Assembly (NCBI GenBank): GCA_026120035.1
Contig: JALRME010000010.1
Location: 868,001 to 932,000, forward strand
Length of the DNA stretch: 64,000 bases
Direction: 5' to 3'
Source of the DNA: Coleophoma eucalyptorum
Lineage: Eukaryota > Ascomycota > Leotiomycetes > Helotiales > Dermateaceae
In this document: piece by piece, positions 11,525 through 25,600 of the stretch
How positions within the stretch are numbered: position 1 is the first letter of the stretch
How the letters are laid out: every line of letters begins with the position of its first letter
Position numbers and translations under genes: made by a program
The notes under the pieces: model-generated
What the model saw: the letters and a program-made list of their open reading frames with translations, nothing else
Told to the model about the DNA's origin: nothing
Database searches by the model: none

Positions 11525-14500
11525 TCAAACACTCGCCTTGTCTTTCAATCCCCCAATGATCTCCAAAATTTCCTTTTTAACCTCCTCAATGAAAGTCCCG
11601 ACCTCGACCTCATTCATGAGGGCATAATCAGCCTTGACACCAAAATCAATACTATCCGTCTCGGCCACTGGTCCCACATCCATGAACAGATTCTGGCTAG
11701 CCAAATACCCGAGATCAAGAGAATCCACAGCCGTAGAACCAACTATTGGCTCCTGAGGTGCAAAATCAGTTGGAACACCTATTGGCAGGAGTTTGAGAAG
11801 TGGCTCGGTGTCAGTCTTTGAAGCGGAGATGGTTGAGCCATGCCATAAGAGGTTGAGGGAGGCATTAAACATTGGCTTTGGATGAATGCTGTCTTGATGA
11901 TAACTGAGAATATCGCGAAGGTTACTCTGCTCGTATGTGATACGACTGCTGAGGTCATCTTGGACGGCAAGTGCAGCCTGCACGTCCGTTGTGTGTCCGC
12001 TAGAGGTCGTCATTGGTAACAGGTTGACAGTTGGCCCTGGGACTGAGGCAGCATCTTGGAAGGATGCAGAACGTCCGACATGGAAGAATCCAAATGTTGG
12101 GTCTGGTACCTGTGTACGCTTTGCAAGTGCTCGACCGAAAGCGAGCGTTACGATGGTACTAAGTGCGAGACCATGATCGCGAGCGATCTTAGTCATTTCC
12201 TCGACGCCCTTGACACATTCTTTAGCCCAAACGAATGTCTGCTTCATTGTTGGAGCAGAGTTGTCTCCGGCCTTCGAAGGTGTTAGAATGGTGGGCTGTG
12301 CCTTTGCAAGCGTGGAATTCCAGTATTCTTTTTCGGCCTGCTGTTCAGTGCTGTTGAGAGTATGCCAGACGAACTCTGAGAACTTAGGAACTGATGGAAG
12401 CTCATTTCCAAGGTAGATTGAGGATAACTCAGAAACTAGGGCATTCATCGACCAAGCATCGTAAAGAGAGTGATGTATCTTGACCGTCACCGCATCTTGC
12501 TTCTCTCCCTGTAACAAGCGAAGACTTATTGGTGGCGTGAGTAAGGTAGATGGTGAAGCTTGAGAATCTTTGACATCCTGTTTGACCGACTCCATGAAAT
12601 CGTCGCGGCATTCGACAACATGGAAAGTTGAATCGTTGATTGCCTCTGCATGAAGCACAACTTGATAGGCTGTGTGATCATCGGTGGTTACAAATATCGT
12701 TCTGAGAACCGGATGTCTGTTTCGAAGAGTCTGCCAAGCGCTGGCTAAGCGCGAAGCATCGATTTTCTGTGAGCTCTGATATGGCCAGGTAGGTTCGTAG
12801 AAAGTCCTGCCACTCTTTAACCAGCTTGCCAGATGGTATGATTGACCAGCAAGACATGGCAGAATTTGCTCAACCTTGGTATTATCTATGTTGATGCGAG
12901 CAAGGACATCTGCTTGGACTTCTTGTGGCAGCTCAGTTACACGAGGTTGAACATGCTTGCTTGCGCCGGCTTTGGAAGCCACAAGTCGAGCAATGCCTCC
13001 CAATGATCGACCTTGAAGGACATCTGCAACACTGACGTTGACATCCTGTCGGCGACAGAAAGATGCCACCTTGATCGCGGCAATCGAGTCAATTCCAATG
13101 GCATAAATGCTTGTTTGACTTGTGATGGATTCAATTGGAATTTGGGAGACTTCCGAGAATGCGGCCCTAATGATATTCAATTCGGGAGTGTCAATGATGG
13201 GCTCTTCTTTAGCTTCGGCAGACTCTTTCTTTTCAACCTTAATAGTAACGGGAAGGTTCTTCAAGGCCTCTGGATAGGCAGTGACACTTCGCTCTGAGGA
13301 GCTCAAAATGTCCCGAAGGGCCTCCTCAAAAGTAGAGCAGAAGCTCTTCAAGTCATCTGAGTTAAGGCGTCCGGCTGGCGAGGCAATACTCAAAGTGAGA
13401 TGCTGAGGTCCTTGCTCTAGCTCTGCATTAAGGCCATACTCGGTAGCATCCCTGTCGTCTTCCTGTGCCAGTGCTGTCCACAATCTCTCAGAAGCGACTT
13501 CACCCCTCGCCTCAGTTTTCTGGAGGACGAAGAGTGCATCAATCAATGCAGCCTCTGTGCCTTCTGTCTGCCGCCAAGTTTTCTGGATGGAATTAAGTGA
13601 GGCATGTTGATGGTCTTGTGCCTCGCCAACGATTTGCTGGATGCTTGTAGCAAATTTCTCGTTCGTAATAAGTGGGTTGTCAAGACGAACACGGAACGGG
13701 ACAGTGTTGAAGAGAGGACCGACAATAGACTCAACGTCTTGGAGAGGGAGAGATCGTCCGGACACAACTTGGCCGAAGACTACATCTCTAGATCCAACTA
13801 TAGAGCACAAAGTCTTACCGTAAGCCAGAAGAGCTGCGGATTGTAGGTTGATATTCATGGCCTTGCACTTATCTACGACATCTGCTGTTGGTGAGCTTAG
13901 AAGGTGTGACGCGAAAGTGGTCGATGTTGTCTTGGTTGACATCGACGACGGGATACTGGTAGCTTGGTACCCAGAAATCTGTTTCTGCCAAAATTCGACA
14001 CTTCCAGATTGGCGTTCCGTAATAAGTCGTGCAGCCTCGAAGAAGGGACCACTCTGTGGTTGTAGGCCATTTTGATATGCGGAGGAGAGTGCTTCGAATA
14101 TCAGTGGTAGGGACCATCCATCGTACAAGCTGTGATGCAGCGAAATAACGAGAATATTGGCGCCGGAAGACTTGAGCAAGTTTGCCTTCAAAGGTGTTTT
14201 GGAAAATGAATCAGTAGATGGGAAGGTAACGGTCTCAACAATAGATTTGATGCTTGCCTCGATGCTCTCTTCAACTTGAATCTCAGCCCAATCAATGATT
14301 GGATGTGAGTGCACTGCTGAAATCCAAGGAATTTCGGAGTCCACGTAATGGAATGTAGTCCTTAGAATATCATGATTCTCGACCACAGCTGTGAAGGCCG
14401 CCTTGAGCTTCTCGGCATCGACATCTATCGCAAGCTGAAGTGCGGGATGATGCACATAAAGGCGTCCCTCATTGGCAATCGTCTGAGTGAGCAAACCCGT

Positions 14501-17500
14501 TTGCAGCGGAGTACATGCGTAAACTTCTTGAATGACATCTTCTGAGCTGAAAGTTGGCAGTTTGCTCTTGTAAGTCTCAAGATCAGATCTAGAAGAGCTT
14601 GACTTTGTGGATACCTTCGCCAAGGATTCGTTCCTGGCAGATGAGATATGCTCGCTCAATAAAGCGATGCTTGGATATCTGGCCACATCAGAGGAGGAAA
14701 CGGCAAATCCAATAGCACGCAGTCTCTGAGCAAAGCGAATAGCAATGACAGAGTCAATACCTAGGCGGAAGAAGGTGCTGTTACGAGATATATGGTCTAT
14801 TTCAATATCTGCAAGATCGATAAGGATATCTCTGATCGTAATCTCTTGCTGAGTGAAGGTTTCAGAAGCGGGGTTCTGTTGTGAGGAAGATACGTGGTCG
14901 CCACTGGACTCGATGCCAAAGCTGGCGATAGTTGGGTTCTCGCCCTTGGAAATAGTATCGATGAGTAGCTCCATCATCTCTAGCATATTATCCACCTTCG
15001 TGGTTGAGCCAAAGTCAGATGTGTAAATAGCGCGAATGATTAATTGATCCGAAGAGGTATTCGCTTCAAACTCGACAGCGAAAGGATAATCCGGTGGCAT
15101 GTAGCTATCTACTTCGTTCCAAACATCACCGTAAGAAGGCTGTGCGCCTGGTTTGATGTAAGATAGTAGAGTATTGAAAAGTGGGCGATCTGCCTCTACC
15201 CAACGATGTACCAATCTCAAAGAGGTGTGCTGGTACTGGATGAGCTGACCAGAAGACTTCTGGATTTTAGATAGAAGATCTGTGACTGTCCCGTTAGCGT
15301 TGCGAAGATCCAGGCGCTGAGGAACCGTGGTGATAGCAGGAGCAAGGAGATTCTCAATGCCTGGAACCGGAACAGATCTGCCGGATAAAACCAGACCAAA
15401 TACAAAGTCATTGATCGAGCTTGCCTTTGCCATTGCCAATCCGAATATTGCTTGAGCGAGTGTAGGCAGAGTTACGTGTAATTTTGAAGAGCAACTTTCA
15501 AGTGAGGACAAACTGCTCTTCAGGATTCTAGTGCTGGTTTGTGCTTGCTCTGGGTCTGTCAAATCGGCATTGGTTCGCTCTAAGATCTGGTGGTCGCCTA
15601 GCAATTTGGTCCAGAAGGACTTTGCTGCATTCTTGTCCATGGCGGCCACATGTTCGACCAGTGCTCCTGGTTGTGGACGTTCTGGTAGATCCTCAGACTT
15701 GTATCGGAGATAGATTTCATCCATGAGAATTGAAAGAGACTCGGCATCGTAAAGAGCGTGGTGCATCGAGACGCACAAAATGGGCGCCTCGCTATTGTTC
15801 ATAGATCGGATGCACTTAATACGTATTGGTGGTACTTCTTGGATATTCTTAACAATATCGCGTGCAACGTTGTCCCGTAGCAGCTGCATCTCCTCTTCAA
15901 GATTCTCTGCAACACAATCCTCCCAGGAGAGAGGGGCCTGGTCATGCTTCAGCACCACTTGGAGGATATCATTCTCAACTTGACAGAAGCAAGTGCGCAA
16001 AATCTCATTTTCTCTGACTGCGGCGTCCCATGAGTCTCGAAGGCGAACTAAATCCACATCTTTGGAAAGCTTGAATGTAATGTGGTTGACATACGAGTCG
16101 GCCGAATCTTTATCCAGAGAACGTGCAACCACAGCTTCTTGGACTGGTAAACATGGCCGTGCTACAACAGCACGATCCCCGAATGTGGTACCACAGGCAC
16201 TCTCCGTGAATTTTCTGTTGACTTCCTTAAGACTTTGAAGAGCCAAGGCCTTGCTTTGCTCGATCTGAGTAGCTGATCGTTCATTACGTGGTAATAAGGC
16301 AAGATCTTCAACCGTTGAAAGACTCAGAATATCAGCAACAGAGCAATCATACCCGTTCTTTCTCATTCTAGCAGAAAGACTTATGGCAACCAAACTATCG
16401 ACACCAATCTCAAAAATATTGGTTGAAGGTCGAATGTCAGTTGAGCTTTCAGCAACAACACCCTTCAGGATGGAAACAACCGCCACCTCAGCTTCATTTA
16501 ACTCCCGAGAGTCGGCCTTGCTGTTACTACCTTCCATTGTGAGTAGATTCTGCAGTGGAATGGACGAGAACATAGCTTTGAGCTCTTTGACGTTGGCCTT
16601 GCCCGAGGTGGGCGCAAGGGGAAGGAAGGTGATCGGCACAACAATATCTGGAACCATGTATGCTGGAAGTCGCTCTTTGCACCCGGCTCGGATGCTAGAG
16701 TTGATGGCAGCGAACGCCTCAGCCATGAATGATGCTTGAGAGTCTTTCTTTGGTGCTTTAGCGTGAGCAACGAAAGATACCAGTTGCATTCTTGGAAGAC
16801 CTGGGTGCTTGATGATGAGAGTGGCAACATCAGATCCGCCTGGAGACAGAGATCGCACGCATTCGGATACCTCACCTAGCTCCAATCTTTGACCTCGAAT
16901 CTTTGTCTGATCATCAGAGCGGCCAAAGATCTCGATAGTGTCATCTGGCATCAATCGGACGAGGTCTCCAGTACGGTACATTTTGGCGCCATGGAAGTCT
17001 TCCACAAAAGCACCAGTAGTACGATTGTGGTAGCCAATACCGACGAGATTCCCGGTGATGCAGAGTTCTCCTTCCATACCTCTCTTGGCATATATGAGGG
17101 TGCCAGGGAGAAGTACGTGAGCAATGGAGCCTTCGAATGGTTTGCCTACATTACGAGGACTTGAATTGGAGTACACTTTAGCTGCACTAACACCGATAGT
17201 GGCCTCCGTTGGACCGTATGCGTTGATGAGAGCTAAAGTTTTAGACTCTCCAAAAGTATCCAGGATTCGCTGAGAGATTTTCTCTCCACCTACACCGATA
17301 TATCTTAATAGAGGTACATCAGATGGATGTAAGCCAACTTGTTCCAATAATGATGGGACACCTCCTGTGTGCGTGATCTTGAGCTCTTGCAAAGCTAGCG
17401 GTAGATCGTCGAGGAGCATAGATCTCTTTGCGGTGACGGCACTCATACCTCTGCGCCATGCTAAGAACATTTCGGCGACATGCACATCAAAGGCTCTACT

Positions 17501-20500
17501 AGCCAGACCGAGATATCTCCCGATTCCACCTAATTTGAGAGTGTCAGGGGCATACTTGCAAATGAAGTCAGACAATGCTTCATTGAACGATGACAAGTTT
17601 GCACAGCTGATAAGAACTCCCTTTGGATTTCCAGTACTGCCTGAGGTAAATAGGAGGTATGCAGCCTCGTCTTTGTCGCGGACAATATTGATAGGGGCCG
17701 TAGACTCCAATTGGTAGTTGTCTTTTTCAATGTTCACCACCTTACATCCCTCCGGAGCAAATGAGGCATCCTCTGTTGTAAAGAAGATAGCAGAGTTACT
17801 GTCTTGGAGCAAGAATACCTTTCTCTCAGTAGGCAGGTCCTCGTCGACAGGGAGATAAGTATTTCCAGATTTGAAAATACCAACAGTAACTGCATAAGCT
17901 GCCAAAGTTCGTCCTAGACACATTCCAATGGTTCTTCCTCGAACACCACATGAGGCAATAAATGCAGCGACGCGCTCGGCCTCATCATTCAACTGAGCAT
18001 AGTTCCACTCTGCTATGTGGGTTGAACCCTTTTCGATGCGATCAGCTACTCCCACCGCTGGCCAATCGGGATGAGTCTGGGCCCAATGCTCGAGCCAGCA
18101 GAGTGGGTTCTCTACTCTAACAAGGTCAGGGTAGATTGGAATGATTTCCTTCGTGACCGAAATCAACTCTCGAGGGAAGTAGTTGGTGAGCTCGGGGATG
18201 TCCTTGTCAGGGTATGTTATCATAGCCGAGACAAGTGCATCGAGCTGCTTTGTTAACATCTCCACTCCTTGTGGCCCAAGAACACTTTCTTCAGCAGACA
18301 CCTCAAGATCAAGGCTTCCATCTTGCTGTTGCTCCACGTTCAGTGTCAAGTCATGCTCTACGTGTAAGCCGAGACGATCTTCTTTCTGCACCCAAAGGCT
18401 GTCTTTAGCTTGAGTTGGAGCAGTATATGGATGGAAGACAAAGACGGCGGGATATAGTGCCTTGTTCTTGGGACGTCTTATGAGCTTTCGAATTAATCCA
18501 GGGTTTGCATTCCGATATTTGAAAGAAGCGCTCATGCTTTGATCATGTGTCGCTAGAATATTTCGCGATGTACCAAAAACATCGAATGGAACTGGAACCA
18601 AGGATACAAGTGGACCGATAACATCGTCTAGAGATGCATCAAGCGCGCGCTCAGAAAAGACTTCTCCAATGAGGACCTTCTTCTCACTCAATTCCAAGAA
18701 GTCAGCCACGATACAAGCCCAGGCTGCGCGGAGGATTGAGGTGACTGATGAACATCCAAGGTTCTGAGCCGCAGCCTTCAAATCCGAATAATTGACAGAC
18801 AGCGGAATTGTTTTCAAGTTATAACCTCCATGTTGCCGTTGGCTTGTTCCTTGCTCGGCAGTGGCATCGTCATCATCGGCAAAATCTTTCAGCACCGGCT
18901 CCCAGAAGGCTTGATCTTCAGCAGGTGTTGTTCTAGCCTCACTGGCAATTGCTACAGCGTCGCTAAGTTGGTGACGCTGTTCTGCGGGCGCGGTTTCCTT
19001 AAGGTATGCAGAACGAAGATCGTCCATGATGAACTGCAGGGAGGGGCCATCATGAATACTATGATGTATAGTCAAGACCATAGTCTTGGCTGTCTCGGTC
19101 TCAAGGATGGTCACCGCCCAACATGGTTGAAGGAACAAAGCCTTCTGATGCTTCAAAGCTATCTCTTGGGAACGAAGCTTTGCCTTCGTCCACATCTCCT
19201 TGTCACTAGTCTGCGATACTGTCCAATCCAGGTCCGCAGAGTGGTATAGGATCTGAAGAAGTGTTGATGCGTGGTCATCTGAAGAAACTTCTTGACTTAA
19301 AGCAGCCCGGGGAATGAATCCGGCACGTAGAGCCTCGTTCTGCAATGCAACCGCGGCCCAAGACTCTTTTAGTGCATTAAGATCAACTGTTGGAGCCAGC
19401 TCAAAGAAGTGGTTGCTCCAGTAGGATTCATAATTTCTAAAGCTCTCACTGAGGAGATTTTCCTGTAGAGGAAGCGACGGGCATACAACGAACTTTGGCT
19501 CGCCACAGACTTGGAGATACTCCGCAACCTCAAGGGACCATTTTTGATGGAATTCTTTCAGTCTCAATGAGGATATTTCGGACTGGTTTGATGCCGGCGC
19601 AGGACGCCCAAGTAGTTCGCATAGATCTGTAACAGTTCGGCATTGCAATAAACCAGCGGTGGATACAGCATATCCTCTAGATCCGAGTCTAGCTGTCAAC
19701 CTGATAGCACCGATGGAGTCGATACCAAGAGCAGCTAGGCGACTGTTCCTACCAATAGACTTAAAAGCGGTACCAGAGAAATCCGCAATATGTTGTACAA
19801 GAGCTGCCTCCTGTTCACTCCATTCGGAGGCTTTGACTGGAGAGATTTTGCTCTCCCAAGACTCTAAGTCCAGATTTTCGTAGCAGCTTGAAAGAATCTT
19901 TCTATCAATCTTGGCTGAGGCAGTAATGGGGATGTTGTCGAGTATGATAATGACACTTGGAATCATGTGTTCAGGGAGAGATTTTCTGCTCTGAGTCATG
20001 GCAGCTGTGGCGATCTCCGTCGCAATATCAGATGTGACAGCAACACCCTTCTCGACGAGTCCCTCTAGCTTCGGCACCGACAAAAAGACGACAATGACTT
20101 TCGTTGGTCGATCAGATCGTCCCATGTGCATTGTAACAGCCTGTTCTACATCTGGATGAGAATCCTCAAGGACGAAACTGATCTCGCTGAGCTCAACACG
20201 TTGGCCATTGAGCTTCACCAGATCATCTCGTCGGCCTACGTACTCGAAGCTGCCATCATGAAGCATTCGAACAACATCACCAGTCATGTAGATGCGTGCG
20301 CCTATTGTGTCATTCCAAAAGAACTTGTCTTCGGTTTTGACACTATCTTTCCAATATCCTCGAGCGACTTGAGGTCCAGAGAGAGCCAGCTCACCAACTC
20401 CGTTTCGCATGATGGATTTGTTATCACTGATGACATAGGCGCCAAGTGACGGAAGTGTGAATCCAATATTGGTACTCTTGAAATCGTTCGGAACCCCACC

Positions 20501-23500
20501 AAATTGCTTCACAGTAGACACAACAGCGGCTTCGGCAGGTCCATAAGTGTTGTATGCACGCATGTTGTGGCCCCAGTCATCCGCAATCTTCTGTGGAAGT
20601 GCTTCACCAATCGTAGTGATGACTTGAAGAGTTTCACAATCCTGACGTGGAACAATAGTTGCAAAAGCAGGTGTCAAGTGGGCATGTGTGGCTTTGGTAG
20701 AATTTGCCAGAGCTGCGAATGATCCTAGCATGATCTCTTTAGTTGCCGAGATCACCGTTCCTCTAAGACCCCAAGTATAGAAAAGGTCTTGTACAAAGAC
20801 ATCAAATGTAGGCTGGGAGAACTGCATGCAACGAACTGCTCCCTCGTTGCTCATTGTCACGATTTCTTGTAAGGAGCGCATAGCTGCTAAAGCAGAATTA
20901 TGTTGAACTTGAACTCCTTTCGGCATGCCGGTCGTTCCTGAGGTCCAGATAAGATATGCCATGTTCTCTGGTTTAGGAAGTATGCTTGATAACAGATCCA
21001 TATCAGATTCTTGGCCTTCCAGGTTATTGACGTCGATAGATGTGACTCCTGAAGGGATAGCAGAGGAGTCCTGCACAACAGTATTGTTTCCAACCAGAAG
21101 TATTTCTGAATCTGTCCTAGCGATCAAATCATGACGTCTCTGAACTGGGAAGGTTGGGTCAATTGGACACCAAGCTGCACCGGCTTTGACAATAGCTAGA
21201 ACAGCAATGTAGAGCTCTGGAGACTTTTCGAAGCATATTGGGATGACCTTGTCGTACATTGCTCCATATCGGGATACAAGGTAGCTGGCAAGCTTGTTTG
21301 CTTTCTCATTTAGCTCAGCATATGTCCATTCAATGTTGTTCTCTTCTTGGTTCAGATCGTATTTGAAAACTAAAGCAAGATCATCGGGATGAAGTTTGGC
21401 ATTATCCTCGAATTGTGAATGCAAGAGTCCGTTTCGGCCAGTGAGGTCTGGGATGATAGAATTCATATCTGAGCTCGATGGCAAAGTTGCGAATCGACCA
21501 TTCATATAGGGCTCTGTTGGGTTCTTGACGATAAATGATACAATATCATTGAACTGTTCAAGCATAAGTGTGGCTGACTTGTCATCGAGGTGAGTATCAG
21601 TGTATGTGGCTCTGATACGCAAAGTACCATCACTCTCAGGCCAGATTTCCATCATGACTGCGAAATCGTTCCCCATTGCAGGGTACTCAACTTTGTGCCA
21701 CAGCTCAGAATCCTCTGCTCCGTACTCAAAATCTTGGAAGGCAAGGAGTGTGTCGTAGAAGAGACCACCGCTAGCAGAGACAATCGAGTTCAGTGGAATT
21801 TGAAGGTGCTCCAGGGCATTGGCATTCAACTCTGCAAGCAGCTGCAACACAGAAAGGTTGCTGATTGGTGATGATTCTGCCATAATCTTCGAAGCCGGGA
21901 TAGTAACAGGAATTGTTGTGAAAGTAGGCCCGACACATATTGCGGAGTCTGGATCTAATCGTCCGGAAATAACGCTTCCAAAAGTCGAACTGTTCAACGA
22001 GTCTTTGTATGTTGTGAGTAGCAGTGACCAAGCAGCTTGAAGGACCGTCAGAGGAGAGGAAAATGCTTGTCTAGCTCCTTCACGGAGTTGACGCAGGTCG
22101 ATCGTTGAAATTATGGAGGTTGTCTTCGGAATTTCTGTGACAACTTCAGGTCTCCATCCTGTTAAACATGGGAAAGGTTCTGGATCAGACTCTTTCAACT
22201 GTTCTGACCAAAACTCAACCGTCTTCTTAGCATCTGAGATATAATGCATATCTACGGCAGTACGAATCTCTGTTCTGGCAGGCACATCTTTCCCTGCGTA
22301 TTCGATTGCGACTTCTTCGAAAAGCAGTTGGAGAGAAGCACCGTCAAAAACACCATGAAATATGCTGAAGAGAACGACATTGCCGTTAGGAGTGTTAATC
22401 AAAGTAAGCTTAAATGACGGCACTTCAATGCTCAATTCATTCTCCGCAGCAGTCATAGAGGCTTGAACAATCTGATCAAAGTTTTCGTCTTTGCGTTGTT
22501 CAACTATTTTCCAGGACTTTTCCGTTAAAGAGGTTCCAGGACACAAAACACACTGCAAGAATGGAGCAATCTTTTCGTCGATGGGGAGAAACACCATTCT
22601 GTAAGCGTCATGGCGATCGAGTACAGAGATCCAGCTCTTCTGAAGTTTCTGTAAATCGACAGATGCATTTAAATGATGCACTGAGTGATGCACGTAGTGC
22701 CTACCGGAGCCCGTACCTGAGCTGCGTAGGAAACTTGCCAACATTCCGGATTGCGTAGCAGTTGTGGGCAAGATACTTTGAATACATTCAGGATCAACCC
22801 CCAAGCGCTTCCCGCACGTTGATCTGTACATCTCAAGAAACTTTTCTGGTCGATATCGTTGTTTGAATCGATCTTCCTGCCCAGTGATATCCATGCCGGC
22901 GATAGAATCTGCCGATGACCTCGTGCTGCCGGAGTCATCGGTATCAGATGACGAGGTAGAACGACGCTCAAGCACAAGAGCCGCCAAACTACGCGGCGTT
23001 GCGTTTTTGAGGACATCAACAATAGTCAATTCTGTAACGTGCACTTGGCGAGCCATTTGCAAATAGCGGACAGCACGAAGACTGTCGATCCCAACTCCAA
23101 AAAAGTTCGTCGTGGGTTTGATTTCTTGAACATCACGTCCGGCTATCTGAGCCAGGACGTTGCAAAGAACATCTTCGATATCTTTAGCAGCTTCAGATAC
23201 TTCAAAGTCTTCGGAGTCGTCTGATGGACCAGCGCTGTTGGAGCTGTTATCATCTTCTTTCCACAGTTGTTGCACCATTGTGGCGAGTGTCTTTCTGTCA
23301 ACCTTTCCCGCCAAAGAGCGAGGAATTTTGTCTACGAAAAAGTACTTCGATGGACACATGTAACTTGGCAACATACGAGATGCAACCTCGCGGCACGATG
23401 CCTCGACTATTTGCTCGTCATGTGCTGGCTGAAGCACTACGAACGTCACAGCCTCCTCACTTCCAGCCTGGCCGGAGAACCTCTTGTAAGAAACTGTTAC

Positions 23501-25600
23501 CGCTTCTTTAACACCTGAGGCGCTGGCTATAATGGCATCAATCTCTCCAAGGTCAACTCTTCGGCCACTAAGTTTGACTTGTGATGTATCAAGTCTTCCC
23601 AGGAACTCGACAACAAGCTGACCATTTCGGTCCGTAACAATTCTTGACTTATCACCAGTGCGATAAAGCCTACCGAACTGAGAGCTTTCCACAAACGCCT
23701 TCGCATTCTGCTCGGGTCGGTTGATGTAGCCAATGCTGACCTGAGGACCACCTATTGCTAACTCTCCGGGGAACCCTCTTGGCATTGGGGTGGGCTCGCT
23801 AATCAAGGGGTCAAGGATGAGGAGTGAGCAGGTGGATAGAGCAGGACCGATGATCGAGCCACGGTCACCAGGGTGAAAATTTGGAAGAAGCGTGCAGTTT
23901 ATAGCACATTCCGTGGGCCCGTAAGCATTGCACAACTCTGATTTGCGAGAAGATTCTAGCTCTGTTGCAAAATCGTCAATGTTCTTGCGAAGCACAGTCT
24001 CACCCATCGTCCAGAGACTATGGAGTATAGGCAGGCGGGAGCGGTCGACAACAGCGGCCATACTTGGCGTCGACATCATCACAGTGGCTCCTAGCTCTGT
24101 GACTGTGCCTTCAAAATCTGTCAAGGTGAGATCGCGGGTAGCAGAGCACAGAGTGGCGCCTGTGGAGAAGGTGACGAAAATCTCCATCAGTGAAGGATCG
24201 AAAGTAGGGGCAGCGAATTGAAACCATCGCGGTACACCGTCAGCTGCTGGAGGAAGTGGTGAGGTAAGAGCGTGGGCTGCAATTGAACAGGAAGATGCAA
24301 GATGCGTGATCTGAACACCTTTTGGTTTGCCTGTTGAGCCACTTGTATACATGACATATGCAATTGAATTCTCCTCGGGTTCTGGAAGTTCTACATTTGT
24401 GGCTTTAGGACCTTCGGGGTGGCCCTGTACAAAGGATTCGATATCCAGCCATTTCTGCGAACTTTGTCCATTTTGTAATGATGGAAGTCGGTTCTTAAAA
24501 ACCTCGGAGCCAATGATTATTTGAGGATTAAGATCATCAACAATGTCTTGAAGACGCTGAACCGGAGCATCGATTGGGAGAGGGCAGAAAGCAAGGCCAG
24601 CTTTGAGAACGGCCAAATAAGAGATATAGAGTTCGGCTGACGTTGAGAGTAAAATGGGTACAACTTTGCTGGTCCTTTGGCCATCGATGGTGGCCAAGAT
24701 CTGAGCTGCAAGCTGGGTAGTGAGTTCATTTAAGGCTGAGTACGACCATTTTCGCCTAATGTTGGGTTCCTGGAAAGACGTGCCAGTCTGGAGAAAGTCC
24801 AAGGCCATTCGATCAGGAAACTGCTTTGCTCGACGCTCGAATGGCGCATGGAGCAAAGACTTTCCGAGCTGAATTCCTTCATCTTGAAGTAAAGTTGGCG
24901 GTCGTGACAAGGGCGGAAAATTCAGCACTGAAGTTTCTGCATCTGAGACATGTGATGATGGTGTAAGATAGGAGCATAGCACATCAAAAATGTGTTGGGA
25001 GTCACTATCGGACACAAGCTGAGCATCCGCCTGAACAATTACTTGGCAAGTATCACGGTTCAAATCCGCATCAATGGTCAAATTGAAGGGCTGCTGAATC
25101 AGTACAATTCATCAAGAGCTACTTTGACGGAGGCTCACCGTCACAAAACTTTGCGTGGTGTCACCTGACACTGCCGCATTTCCGTCGCTTGAAATATTCA
25201 CGGCGAAGGCAGAGGTTTCCTCTGCTGTTTCTGTTGACTGTCGCTCATGGAAAGTGCAGGAGACAGTTTTCACTGACTTTGCATCCGCCATCTCTCCACT
25301 TTCGAGGATAATAGCATGCACAAGGCCACTCCGACTAGTGGCCATGTGCTGTGAGGAAGCATAGAACGAAATCTCATCCCTTCCAGTGAAATCGCCAATG
25401 AAGCGGGCGAAGCATTCGAAAATAGCATCATTGTCGGTTTCAATATCAACCCGAGGGAAGACTCTCCTCAGGGTTCTGTAGCAGGTCTGTTGCTGATGTG
25501 TGTTGCATGAATCATTTTCTAAAGCTGCTTGTGGTCGTCTATAGATGGTATCCAGAGAGGGAAAGGGGGTCTCTGGGACCAGAGGCTGCGATGATGGCAT
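11525..25600 (-). CDS. sidC-like: Ferrichrome-class siderophore synthetase (SidC/NPS2-type NRPS)
   Basis: Exon 1 (25600-25139, 154 codons) and one 13.6-kb exon (from about 25093 to 11525), split by a 45-48 nt intron, give about 4,676 aa. The domain order is A1-T1-C1-A2-T2-C2-A3-T3-C3-T4-C4-T5-C5, the hallmark of SidC-type ferrichrome/ferricrocin synthetases. In these enzymes three adenylation domains load Gly/Ser-type residues and acyl-hydroxyornithine, and the extra T-C units allow repeated hydroxyornithine use. Core A motifs are YTSGSTGKPKG (near 405), WTSGTTGMPKG (near 1538) and FTSGSTGNPKG (near 2638). The substrate-contacting Asp is present in each (FDPSLME, FDVFVQD, FDVHVAE). Carrier serines lie in G(I/V)DS near 825, 1947, 3054, 3602 and 4157. 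Condensation motifs are FHGVFDG, HHSIHDG, HHALYDA, HHSLYDG and HHSLYDA, so C3 and C5 lack the final Gly. The A3 A10 motif is degenerate (GKANVKEL). There is no thioesterase; the terminal C domain presumably cyclises the hexapeptide. The exact product cannot be read from the sequence. Confidence 0.93.

Noticed and set aside
11504..11821. 105-codon plus-strand frame at the NRPS 3' end
   Set aside because: It is antisense to the well-supported last condensation domain of the NRPS.
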